Below, in pieces: positions 22,261 through 33,073 of a stretch of DNA of 64,000 bases; position 1 is the first letter of the stretch, and every line of letters begins with the position of its first letter. The position numbers and the translations under genes are program-made. The DNA is from Azorinus chamasolen (Eukaryota; Mollusca; Bivalvia; Cardiida; Solecurtidae): positions 6,552,240 through 6,616,239 of the forward strand of contig OY755242.1 in NCBI GenBank assembly GCA_963576725.1. The letters run 5' to 3'. The notes beneath the pieces are model-generated. The model was given only the letters and a program-made list of their open reading frames with translations. It was not told the origin of the DNA and made no database searches.

Positions 22261-23980
22261 ATTTACACAAAACCCAAATTTGAGCAGACGTTATTACTGT
22301 TTTACAGAAATTTATATTTAAATTCTGAAGGGAGGTGTTAACCCATAATTATACATAGCTCATCCTTTACTGAATATTAAATAAAACATTGCATCAAATA
22401 TATTTCTGACGAACATGATTTATGACAAACAGTGCAGACTCTGCTCGTGAGCCCTTTGATATGGATATACACCGTTTGCAAAGGTTTTACATACCCGGTT
22501 AATTTATTTACCATTTGAGTCAAGTATAGTATGTCTTTTCATTACAGTTATATATGTAAGAGCTATTTTTATTATTATGTATGTAGTGTGTCCGTTCTAC
22601 ATAAATCTGGATTAATTGTAATCTATCTTTAATAGATCTACAGTAGAAGACTCCTATTTACAATCAATGAATGATTGCTTAAGACAGGTTCTACTACCGT
22701 CTTCAGTTCACCCATGGTTTATGTCTCACTATAGCAGGTTATTACTAGAAACGACAACACTCGAGACAAGGGATTGGTTCTCGTTGATGCGTCTGACATG
22801 GTTGATTACAATGTACAATAAAATATATCTAAAGCGCCACTTTATGAACGAGCATAGGTGTCTTTAAAACCAGGTGGTTGCTTAGTGCTGGACTAAAGTA
22901 ATGCAAACAAGGTCATGTTGGAGCTTTCTGCATACCCTTTGTCCTGAAGTAAACTACCGCCTGCCTTTACGACCCAGAATTATAATTCTGTTGTTGGCCG
23001 AGATAATAAACCTAGATCCTTTTTATCAGTGTTTTACATTAAGTCTTGGCATCTCGATGAACCAGAGAAAATGTGTCGACACTAAGAGTAGGTCATCGCG
23101 ACCGGATTTCCTTGTATCATCTCCCTTCTCTGCGGGTTGTCCAATTAACCTATACTGAGCAGAAATGGCGTTAATCAACACAACTAGAAAACAAACACAG
23201 CTATTTTGTTGGGCACACTAGAGGGGGTGTACAGTCTATTCTATATTCATGTTTTATCTTGCTGTTACAACCATGTATTATGTGCATCATATCGACATAT
23301 ATTTATTCGTTTGGTCATCAACAAACATTTCAGAATCATGTAAACTTTTACAAATCAGAATCAAACTGTATGATGGAAACTTCCTTAGTAGATATTAAAT
23401 TAACAACACACATTCATTATCAACTTCATAAGCAAATACTATCTGCTAAATCTATCAAGGGTTAAGATGTCGAGGTACATGGCGAACTACCTGGATTAAA
23501 ATTATTCACAAATAACACTTAATTTGCTGAAATGATTACAATTAACCCCTCTTTTTTAAAATATTAAATAAATAAAACATTGTGTTTGACTGGAGGGGTT
23601 GCATATCGCGCGTATATAACAGTTGTTTATTTGTAATTGCTTAGTTTATATGCATGAACTTCAAATTAATCTGTTCTGTTACCCAATGTTCCAGCAATAT
23701 TTTATGCGTAGTGTTGTATGCTAAAATGTACCCAAGTCTGTTGGGTCTGGGTCAAAACTGTGACGTACTGACACTGTGCATAGAATGTCACATTCAAGTT
23801 TTTTTTCCTGATCTGAGTGCGTTGACACAATATAATAGAGCATAATATGACAGACAAATAAACTTACGGAAAGGATGAAGTTGGTTTACCTATGCTCTAA
23901 ATAAATTCTTTTTTATTATTATTCTTATCTATATATAAGTATTAAATATATTTTATTTTAAATGTTCTATACTTACGCAT
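22261..23980. other. no gene; family C traces at 22630-22985
   Basis: AGGTGGTTGCTTAGTGCTGG at 22872, GGAGCTTTCTGCATACCC and AAACTACCGCCTGCCTTTAC at 22950-22972 are the two arms of a diverged family C core. ACAGTAGAAGACTCC at 22639 may be its left end. No gene is recognised in the rest. Confidence 0.4.
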
Positions 23981-23983
23981 TGA

Positions 23984-24105
23984 ATATACCCTGTTTTGTA
24001 AATAATATATATCTATGTGAAGCGATTTTGAACGCGCATATCCTGTGTGAAAAGAGCGCTATATAAAAGTGGTATAATAATAATAATAATAAAAATAATA
24101 ATAAT
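23984..24105 (+). mobile_element. LINE/SINE 3' tail with (TAA)n
   Basis: GTGAAGCGATTTTGAACGCG, GTGTGAAAAGAGCGCTATAT and a (TAA)n run at 24075-24105. The same tail is found inverted at 56912-57005 and a diverged version ends the LINE at 9380-9463. This AGCGCTATATAAA tail is typical of CR1/L2-mobilised elements. Confidence 0.7.
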
Positions 24106-24740
24106 TAAAATGCATCAATGATGTTATTTCCATGGCATACAGAGGAAACCGTGGTCAAACTGCTCACCCTGTTGCCTTTGATTCGTGTTTTCGAATGTCT
24201 TATGATCAAAAAAATATATATTCATATACTCAATATCCCCACTCTGTTAATTTGTAAAGCTGCATTAGTATTTGGCTCCGTTTAAAGTAGAATGACATAG
24301 CAGCAAGTGGTGAAGACTCGTATCAAGCAGCTCCTTCGGCAGCTGGTTGAACGTGGTCCACACTAAGTGCTTAAAGGTGTCTGTCTGAATATTTAAAGTA
24401 ATCAGGAATATTCAGTTTATACAGAAATTGCAGTTAATTTGAAATATGGTGCGACACAAACAAAAAATAATTCAAAGTAATTACCGCTAAAACAAACAGA
24501 CGTTGCAGTTCAAGATGACTTGAGCGAATAATACAGTTGTTGGAGGAGATGAGTAGTCAAACTCAATTAAAGAGCATTTAAGTGTAATAAGGCAAGCGTT
24601 CTGTCTACCTTTGCAACTGTCCTTTTTCTTAAAACTCCAGTAAACTAGAAACACATCCGTATAACATTTGCATAATTGCAACTAGCTTTCTGCTGTATGC
24701 TCCTGTTTCCCTCTTGTCGCTGAGTGTCAGTCAACAACGG
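24106..24740. other. no recognisable feature
   Basis: Nothing recognised. Confidence 0.4.
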
Positions 24741-24744
24741 TCGA

Positions 24745-24803
24745 TGCACACGCATGCGTAACATTTACATTATCACCATGTGCATATTACGCATGCGTGT
24801 GCA
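24745..24803. repeat. 17 bp perfect inverted repeat, 25 nt loop
   Basis: TGCACACGCATGCGTAA (24745-24761) pairs exactly with TTACGCATGCGTGTGCA (24787-24803). The right arm and its flank (AAGGGGTCGTTGCGGTATTATTACC split, then GTTTTATAAACGG) recur at 27432-27495 as a dispersed repeat. Confidence 0.85.
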
Positions 24804-25280
24804 AGGGGTCGTTGCGGTATTATTACCCCGGGTTTTATAAACGGCGATACTTATATGGATGGGAATATTTGCCAATTCATTTATCGTATGTCATGACATG
24901 TCACAATGATGGTGAATATTTCGAACGTATTCTTTATCACGATATGCTATTTTAAAATTTAGATTGAATGGAGTACCACTGGCTTGCTGGTGTCATGTAC
25001 AAACTTCCTGTCATATATCTTTAACCATTTTCCTGTAGGATATTCATGTAAGAAATAACAAGCGAGGTTTTCCGCAAGCTTAAAATGGCTGCGTAAAGTA
25101 TGTTTAAGCAGGGTAGGATATAAAACAGAGAGTAGCATTATTATTTAGTAATTTTAATTATGCAAGGACATACAAAGTTCTGACCAAAGACAATCAACTG
25201 ACTTCTGAAATATAAGCAACTGTTCCTCTATACAGGTATGAGTTTTGTTCCAGCTGCTTTTGCTTTGGTTCTTAGCATTT
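24804..25280. other. no recognisable feature
   Basis: Nothing recognised. Confidence 0.35.
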
Positions 25281-25284
25281 ATAA

Positions 25285-25360
25285 CAGTCTTTGCAAACAT
25301 TCTGGATCCAGATGAGACACCGAGTAACTTGGCACCTCATCAGGGTCAAAACTGTTTTTC
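25285..25360. mobile_element. family B MITE core
   Basis: CTTTGCAAACATTCTGGATC, CAGATGAGACACCGAGTAAC and TTGGCACCTCATCAGGGTCA: both arms of the family B palindrome. Confidence 0.6.
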
Positions 25361-25427
25361 GCTCTGATATTTATTTATTAATAGATATGGAAGGAAAACA
25401 TGAAGCAGACGACAATATTTGCAGACA

Positions 25428-25625
25428 TTAACCCTTCAGTGCCATGAACGGGTCTGTAATATCATATGCAAAACAGTTTGGATCCAGATGAGACTGAGTA
25501 ATTCAGTCTCATCAGGATCAAAACTGTTTGACACACTGTTCATCTTTTTAAAAAACAAACGTTCATTCTAAAGCAGACGAAAATATGTCTAGCAGACGGG
25601 AATTCTCAGGGATTGAAAGAGTTAA
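25428..25625. mobile_element. family B MITE, complete, TTAA-flanked
   Basis: It begins TTAACCCTTCAGTGCC and ends GGGATTGAAAGAGTTAA, giving terminal inverted repeats of about 16 bp with mismatches and TTAA on both sides. The core is CAGTTTGGATCCAGATGAGA, CTGAGTAATTCAG, then TCTCATCAGGATCAAAACTG. It is non-coding; TTAA target is piggyBac-like. Confidence 0.75.
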
Positions 25626-26432
25626 TTGCTAAGAGTGCACAGGGTAGTTGGAAAACATAGTGACCTGAAAATGACCTGCAGTTGTGTGTAAATCTGGGGT
25701 GATGTGTGCAGTAAATTGAAGCATGGCCATTTGGACGAATAGAATGCGGGATTGAAAGGATTAGTTGCATACATTTTGGAAACAGTGTAGATCACTAGCA
25801 AAAGTGGAACAGAAGCAAACAATAGCCTGCATGCTTGGTATAATATTACCCTCTATTAGGTATTAAAGCTCACGTTGCAAATAAAACAAACCTTAAAAGC
25901 CCTGGTGAAAATGGTGGTATATGGTTTTTAACATCCATCTTTTTGCCTTCAGTGGCAGTGAATAATTTGAATAAATGTTTTGGAATTTGTATGCGTTCTA
26001 CAAAGATAACAGGTGTACCGGTGTATTAAATTTCATTTGTTTTAGTCGTCATATTCAGTCCATTGTAATTGGTAATTACTTTCTATTCACAACATGACAT
26101 TGGAGGTAGTGAAACAAGGAAAATGTACAGACATTTACATTTACCACAATGCAATCCTCTACGAAGTCTGTAATATGAGATAAATGCATGCACATTATGG
26201 CAACTCGGGTAACAAGAAATAAGGAATATGCAGCGAAACTGATCCGACGGCTGCACTGTGACAGCTGATTCAAAGTTTGTCCGTCTTATACTTACGCTTA
26301 ATTCGAAATTTGTAACTTTCTCAGCTACTGTTGATCGGGTTGCAAATGGTACCTGCTAAGACAACGCGCTGTCAATGTTTCATCTGGTTACAGAATGTAT
26401 GAAACATTGCCAAACATGACGCAACTAGTTGG
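25626..26432. other. no recognisable feature
   Basis: Nothing recognised apart from background AT-rich sequence. Confidence 0.35.
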
Positions 26433-26936
26433 TTAAAGAGGAAGTCCCTACAATGATTGCATATTCTCAATAATATCATAAAACTTGGTATTTGTTATGC
26501 TCTATCATTATTATGAAGGTTCCCAATTTGAACTTATATCGAAAAATGCCCCCGTGATACAAATAAACCGAATTCATCAATACTGATAATTTTTTGTTCT
26601 ATAACACAATATTATCGGCCTTTTCCGTTAAATTCTTCCGCGTTTTGCCGATGATCACCCGATCCTTCCATTGTTTACGTAATAGCTTTCTCGGAAGTGG
26701 TCGGAGAATCGCGAATAGGGCGAACAGTTACGAAACTAAAACCCAACCCGAATAAAACTGAAACATCGGGGAGTAAAACTGGGATCGGCGATATCAAACA
26801 CATGGATATTTTGTCATTATAAACGGTAATTAGATGGGGCTTTTTGCGATACACTACTTTTCAGCATATAAACAAATGAGTTTTGTACATTTTAACTGTT
26901 TATGAAACGCGTCAAATGTAGGGACATCCCCTTTAA
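26433..26936. mobile_element. 504 bp TTAA element with AGGGGATGTCCCTACA ends
   Basis: Left end TTAAAGAGGAAGTCCCTACA (26433-26452) and right end TGTAGGGACATCCCCTTTAA (26917-26936) are inverted repeats matching at 18 of 20 positions and bounded by TTAA. The interior has a GC-richer block with CGCG and TCCG motifs (26630-26780) but no reading frame with homology. This is a third TTAA family distinct from A and B. Confidence 0.75.
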
Positions 26937-26939
26937 GTG

Positions 26940-27365
26940 ATTTTGGCAAGGGAGTCACTATATTTTAGAGTAAAACGGCCTAGGGTCAGAGTACTGTATG
27001 ATTTATCGGTCCCGTAGTGGATGTTTTTTTGCAAGGGGGGTCACTATATTTTACAGTAAAATGGCATGTGGGTCATAGAACTATATAATATATCGACCCC
27101 ATCGTGGATGTATTTTCCCAGGGAGTTACTATATTTTATAGTAAAATTGCATGGGTTCATCGTAATATATAATATATCGAACCCCACCGGTAGATATATT
27201 TTGACAAGGGAGTAACTATATTTTATAGTAAAACGACAGGGGTCATAGTACTTTATCACATATCGACCCCCATCTTGGATATATTTTGGCAAGGGAGTCG
27301 CTATACTTTATTATGAAATGACAAGGGGTCATAGAACTATATAATATATCGATCCCCTGTTAGTG
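26940..27365 (+). repeat. tandem repeat, period 85-87 bp, about 5 units
   Basis: CACTATATTTTA-type segments start at 26956, 27043, 27128, 27215 and 27300. Each is followed by AGTAAAAYGRCA, GGGTCATAG, TATAATATATCGAYCCC and TATTTTGGCAAGGGAGT. Open frames across it follow the repeat period and are not genes. Confidence 0.85.
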
Positions 27366-27816
27366 TAAACGCAGCATTAATACTCGTGTTGTCTTCCTGT
27401 CACTGGATGTCATTCAAGGTGGGAGTGCACCTTACGCATGCGTGCGCAATGAGTCGTTGAGACATGATTACCATGTGTTTTATAAACGGTAATCCAAATA
27501 TAGCAAAGAGTTATAGGAGTATTATTATAAATGTGTTACGAGCTAGACGCAACAGAAAGACAAAGCCAGCAACACACTTTACAGACTTTATTAAATTGAA
27601 ATGACAAGTTGAAGAAATACTTAAATACAAGTCCAAATAATAATAATCCAAGTCCAGTCCTTTTTGAATTATAAAACACTAGCAATTTACATTGGAAATG
27701 TCCCACACTTTTAATAATACAGTGAATCTATTAGTATCCAAACTATACACAAAGTAAACTTCTAGTACACTGATGTTTGCCAAATGTTCCAAGATCAAAA
27801 CAGTGAAGTTTGAGTT

Positions 27817-27818
<2 letters not shown>
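27366..27818. other. dispersed repeat then unrecognised sequence
   Basis: 27380-27495 resembles 24715-24845 (CTTACGCATGCGTGCGCAAT, GAGTCGTTG, GTTTTATAAACGGTAAT). The rest is not recognised. Confidence 0.5.

Positions 27819-27881
<63 letters not shown>
27819..27881. repeat. (AT)n microsatellite, 63 bp
   Basis: Uninterrupted AT dinucleotides. The Ile/Tyr runs that translate from it on both strands are artefacts. Confidence 0.95.
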
Positions 27882-27885
<4 letters not shown>

Positions 27886-28840
27886 CACCGGGTCGGTGAC
27901 GGGGTCAAAATATGTAACCTCGATATGGGGCCCCTTTTTTTCCCGGAAACTGTATATAATCCACCCTATATATATATACCCCTGCATTGGACAAATCTGT
28001 GTTGTATATATTTAGAATGCCCCATACTACAAAAATAGTTAGATATACCCCGTTATGACACAGTTCTATGTAGTGTATATTAGTGTATAATATCGTATAA
28101 CACGCTCTTGTGGCATACATAAATATGACAAAAGTAAATGTACATATTTAAATCCACCACACATTACAAACACTATGGACTTAGTAAATGTTAACCGTTT
28201 CCCTGTTACAAACGACTAACGCCATTACATGATGCTATTCAATCAATTTGCAGACTAGTTTTGTGGAAGATATGTATAGGAGAATAAAAGTATGTCCATG
28301 AAAACACAACGGAACAGTTATTTCCTAGCAAAGCTACGTGTCTGCTTAATAGAGCAATATGAAGATGAAGCACAAAGCTCTTCAAAAAACCTTTCTGCGT
28401 TCATTCTACCTGCTTTAAACGTTCAAAGGGTCACTTGTGTTTAACAGTATCAGTGTATTTTCTGTTAAGTAGCTAATGAAACGGAACCTGATGACTAGTA
28501 ATAAAGGCATTCTAGCAAGGGGTCATAATTTTACAAAGAAACAATACATGAACAAGCTGTTTAGAACCTGATCAGATTTCAGAGTGCATCTTAATTGTTT
28601 GCAGTTGTTATTCAAGATGGAAAATATGACCATAGTGGCTACGTCCTTTAAAATGACTTGTCCAATTAAAACAGGCCAAGGTTTTTCTTAACAACCTACA
28701 TCTTTGGGTGTGTTATCATTATCAATTCATAAGTGACTGCATCAAATGTGTCAACCTGTTATGTGGGAATAGCCCCAGCAGACGTTAGTTATGTTAGGTT
28801 TTTTGTAGTGCAAGTATGGTTACAGACTGAATCCCACTGC
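27882..28840. other. no recognisable feature
   Basis: Nothing recognised. Confidence 0.4.
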
Positions 28841-29089
28841 TTAACCCTTTCCCTCATATAAACGTGTTTTCACGCATTTGCAAACAGAGTAGACCAAGAT
28901 CAGACGGCTCCTAGAGGAGCCGTTTGATCAGGGTCTGCTCTGTTTGCTTATGGAATTCGGTAGACCTATTTCTTTAGTTTCTGAATGACTACAATGTTCC
29001 ACCTTATGTTTTTAATTATAACTATTTTGTCCATGAATATTCAGTAGATATCAACATTTAGAATAAACATAGAACAAGGAAATGGTTAA
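28841..29089. mobile_element. family A MITE, nearly complete
   Basis: TTAACCCTTTCCCTCATATA starts the element, GTTTTCACGCATTTGCAAAC leads into the palindrome GAGTAGACCAAGATCAGACG / CGTTTGATCAGGGTCTGCTC (centre CTCCTAGAGGAG), then TTGCTTATGG, an AT-rich body with TATTCAGTAGATATC, and the end GGAAATGGTTAA. It is the best single copy for defining the family: TTAA target, a palindrome near the left end and no coding capacity. Confidence 0.8.
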
Positions 29090-29283
29090 GAAGCCACTGG
29101 TTCCTTTAACATGGAAATAGGTCAAATGCAATGAAGGTTAGAAATTCAATAGAAATGGTCATTAAAATGAAATAAGTCAATTTTTTAAAGTCAAAGTTCA
29201 CAATCAAAGTCATTAATGTCATTATAAATCTCAATATAATCTATTAAATTGCTTTATAAGGTAATAAAATTACTTTTTTTCAT

Positions 29284-29343
29284 TGGGTACATCTTGACTT
29301 TAGAGTTGGGTACATCTTGACTTTAGAGTGGGTACATCTTGAC
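29284..29343 (+). repeat. three tandem copies of GGGTACATCTTGACTTTAGAG
   Basis: GGGTACATCTTGAC occurs three times in about 60 bp (29285, 29310, 29331). Confidence 0.85.
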
Positions 29344-29369
29344 CGAAAAATAGTGGAAACCAACTAATT

Positions 29370-29640
29370 AAGTTAAAGTCATTCCTCTGAGCTTCTATTT
29401 CAAAACGAAACTCCTTTTATTTTGGATAGAGAATATTAACATGTACACGTATATTATGTACATACTGATTTGACCAATGGGGCGTATATGTTTGCGAGGT
29501 CTATAAATCGTTGTGTTGAGTCGTTTTGCCGATTTCAGATAGGGAACGTTCGTCAGTTACTGTATATAATATTTAATCTGCATGCGGGGTTTATATGTTT
29601 GTGAGGTATAAAAATAATTGCTTTGATTGCAAAACTTCAT
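29370..29640 (+). repeat. dispersed repeat, copy 1
   Basis: TTAAAGTCATTCCTCTGAGC, CCAATGGGGCGTATATGTTT and CAGTTACTGTATATAATATT recur in the same order at 30193-30505, about 820 bp away. No coding capacity is seen. Confidence 0.75.
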
Positions 29641-30192
29641 AAAACCCACTTTTACGTAGGTGACATTGTCTAGTTATATACTGAACAAAAAAAAGCTAAG
29701 GAAATTTCAGAAAGCAATGGAACAAAAGAACCCCAAAACAAACAACCATTCGATTTGTATTTATTTTTTTTAGAGTGTTTGGGGTGAAACTATACAGTGA
29801 CACTCTTTACGCAATCAAACCAATATTTTAATTTTGCGAAAAATGACGGAAAAGACCAGTTAACTTTGACATTGATTTTTTAAGACGCTATAGGTGTTGA
29901 AAGTTCAAATAAAGCATCCTTCTGAGGAAAAATGGACACTTTATGATACGAAATTCAAAATGTTTCAAATATTTTAGATCTTGTGTCATAGCCCCTCAAA
30001 CACAAATTCCTTAACGTTTTTGTTGAGTACTTTCATATTGTAGGCGGCACATATTTTCAGGCAAAAAACTAATCACAACGCAAAAAGGTAACTGTTTTTT
30101 TTATCTGCATTACTCAGTGTGAAACAATATTTAATGGTTTCTCAAACAGAGTCGATGTTATGGAAGACAACTTACATATTGGAAAGTAACAA
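29641..30192. other. no recognisable feature
   Basis: Unrecognised sequence between the two repeat copies. Confidence 0.4.
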
Positions 30193-30503
30193 AATAGTTT
30201 AAAGTCATTCCTCCGAGCTTTTATTAAAAAAAGAATCTTGTTTTATTTTGGATACAGAATATTAACATGTAAGAGTATATTAACTTACTGATTCCGCCAA
30301 TGGGGCGTATATGTTTACGAGGTCTATAAATCGTAGCCTTGAGTCATTTTGTCGGGTTTAGATAGAGCCGGTTCAGCAGTTACTGTATATAATATCTAAG
30401 TCTACATGCGAGGTGTATATGTGTTTGAGTAAATAGAGAACGTCTATAGCCATATGTAGGGTGTATGATTATATTTGCGAGGTCTACAAATAACTGCTTT
30501 GAT
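30193..30503 (+). repeat. dispersed repeat, copy 2
   Basis: TTTAAAGTCATTCCTCCGAG, CCAATGGGGCGTATATGTTT and GCAGTTACTGTATATAATAT match 29370-29640. A family A MITE end sits directly at its right border (30504). Confidence 0.75.
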
Positions 30504-30610
30504 TTAACCCTTTCCCTCATATAGCGTGTTTCCGGCATTGAAAAAGAGAGTAGACCCATATCAGAGAGCTCCTGTTGGAGCTGTCTTATCAGGGTAAGCT
30601 CTGGTTGTCA
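30504..30610 (+). mobile_element. family A MITE left part
   Basis: TTAACCCTTTCCCTCATATA, GAGAGTAGACCCATATCAGA, GCTCCTGTTGGAGC and GTCTTATCAGGGTAAGCTCT. The right end is missing. Confidence 0.65.
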
Positions 30611-31135
30611 CCACACAATCCTAATGTATTCTAACTGTTTCCCAGTCCGTTAAATGTCTTCATTTTTTTCTTATATGGAAAATTGAACATGGGTTTTTAA
30701 TTTACATTTATAATGTACATCGTAAAGAAAGGCTAAAGTATAATTTTAAATATATGTAGACTATATGTATTGAGAGGTATATAAAATGCTTGTAAATTAA
30801 TAATGTATATCATTATCTGAATTAGCCGCAATGTATAGTATGTTTGCTTAATAAACTGTGTCCTTCCGCAATCCGTCTTTGGTTCTTCTGAGCACAGAAT
30901 AATGCAATTCAATCTAAAGCCGGGGCTTTTCTCCACCTATATTTAGCTATGTATTTGACTATAACGTAAAACCCGATACAAACAAAACAGAAATAAAATG
31001 TGTACTTGACTGTTACAATGTGTAAGGCATCACTATCTATTGAACAGAATCGGTTTGTCTGTGTCTGGTCTAATCATTACTATATAACCCTAAATGAAAT
31101 TAATATAGCTCTGCTTATATTTCTGGGGTCTATAA

Positions 31136-31179
31136 GTAGGGTTAGGGTTAGGGTTATGTTAGGTTAGGGTTAGGGTTAG
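31136..31179 (+). repeat. interstitial telomere-like (TTAGGG)n
   Basis: TAGGGTTAGGGTTAGGGTTA, then TGTTAGG and GTTAGGGTTAGGGTTAG: about seven hexamers, one shortened. A further GGTTAGGGTTAG lies at 32999-33010. Confidence 0.85.
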
Positions 31180-33073
31180 CCGTGAGTTTGGCCGTTTCTT
31201 AAGCTCTACGGACGAACGAATGCCCCAAATTCTATGTAATCTGTGTCATTTTGTTTATATCTTTGTTACCTACATACATATGTAAAGAAAAATAGTAGAT
31301 ACTTATAAATGATGTAGAAATAACCATCAAAATAGACCAAAATGGCCCGATTTTCACAAAAATTAGCACTGTGGGCCTAGAGAATGGCGCGTACGGACGG
31401 ACGAACATCCGTATGCATTATATTAGAATACTAGCTTATAAAGAATAACATGTTTAATACATAGAAGTAGGTTTAAAATAAAAGATAAAGTATATAGAGC
31501 CCAGGGCTCCATTAAATAGGGCACAGAAGGTGCATTTTGGACTCTTTAGCGGGCCTCCAGGATCGAGCCTAGAATCAACTATATCGAGGGTTCTCGGTAA
31601 TGTACCTATAACCAGTTGACTGCGCATAATTAAGTCTTCATATGCATGATAAATTAATTGCGTAGACATTGCGAGATCGATTCGGAAATGCCCGTCAAAT
31701 TTCGTAAATTTCGAAAAAAGAAAAGGTAATTTTCGCGATTCTTAGCTAATTCAAGACCTCGTACAGACATACACAAAACCGGACAGACCAATATATTTAT
31801 GCCTAAGTTCTGTCCAATATTAGTTCTTTATATTGGTATATAGATATAAATAATATATGCAGAGATTATGTAATAATGGGACCCAAAAAAACCGGCGGAA
31901 ATCGCTATGGAATAAGGAACTGTTTTGGCGCCAAAAGGGTTTTCGCGCTCTGACGGACGAACGCCTACACTGAGGAATGTGAATTTAGTGCGTTTGTACA
32001 ACCTAGTAAACAGCTAAAAGTCGGCGCAAAAATATTGAAAAAATATTGAAAAATGGCTGAGATATCAGGTTCCAAACATTTAAAATGAGCAAATCCGGAG
32101 CGGTTTGGTTGTACATGTATCTGTTTCATAACTGGCAACCTTATTAAAACTTTGTGTTGACACATGATATGACCTTACTTTTTACATCTTGAATAGTTCT
32201 ACACGTACATGAAAAAATACAGAAATATTAAGTTCTTAGCGCGTTATGAACGTTTAATATAACTCGTCCATTTAAGGAAGTGTCTATATTTAACTTGTTT
32301 GTTTTTACTAAAAGTAAACTAAAGGAGAACGCATAAGGTTAGACTATCAAACGGTATGTCATTTTGTAGATCTTAACATGCCCAACACGTCGATACCTTT
32401 TTGAATTGAAATCGGTCAAACGATAAGTGTTTATTGAACAAATACGGACAGGGACACTTCAACCACCAAACCCTATCAAAATTCAACCCACGGAAATTGA
32501 AATAAGTTCCTTATATGGAAGTTTTCGGAAATGATACTTACAGGCTCTAAAGACCTTTTGATGCTGCATCTTTTGACACCAACATCGCCATATTCGGAAG
32601 ATGAATAAAAGTGTCATAAACGGATCACGAAAGTTGCGGACTTTTGTTAGGTTAAATTGTATACCTGACACAGCATCATAATCTCAACGCCTGGAGATAG
32701 ATTTTTTGTGCTGGGTATGTGGTTGGGTCAAGGTCATCGACACCCGACATTGAAAGGTCACGATTGGTGTTGCGTAATCGCTGGGGGTTAAAAATCAAGG
32801 GTTGGAGTGTCCCTCAAAGTTGACCAGAAATGCGACAAAAGTAATTTACCCTACCCCGAATTCGTAGGGGACATTAGTAGATATACTCGAAATGTACATA
32901 TATACCAAGTTTCAGTACTAACCCAAGATTAATAAGGTGGACCCTGATCATTTTCTGTACTCAGGGACACTCGGCACAACACAGTATAATTAGGGATAGG
33001 TTAGGGTTAGCAATGACTACGTTGTGTAAGGTGTCTCGCTGTAACCTCGTAACCGGCCATATTTTGAACTGGT
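31180..33073. other. unrecognised, possibly repetitive
   Basis: ACGGACGAACGAATG (31210), CGGACGGACGAACATCC (31393) and GACGGACGAACGCC (31951) recur, suggesting an old dispersed repeat. No gene is recognised. Confidence 0.35.

Noticed and set aside
27679..28015. Frames with Ile-Tyr runs on both strands
   Set aside because: Produced by the (AT)n microsatellite.
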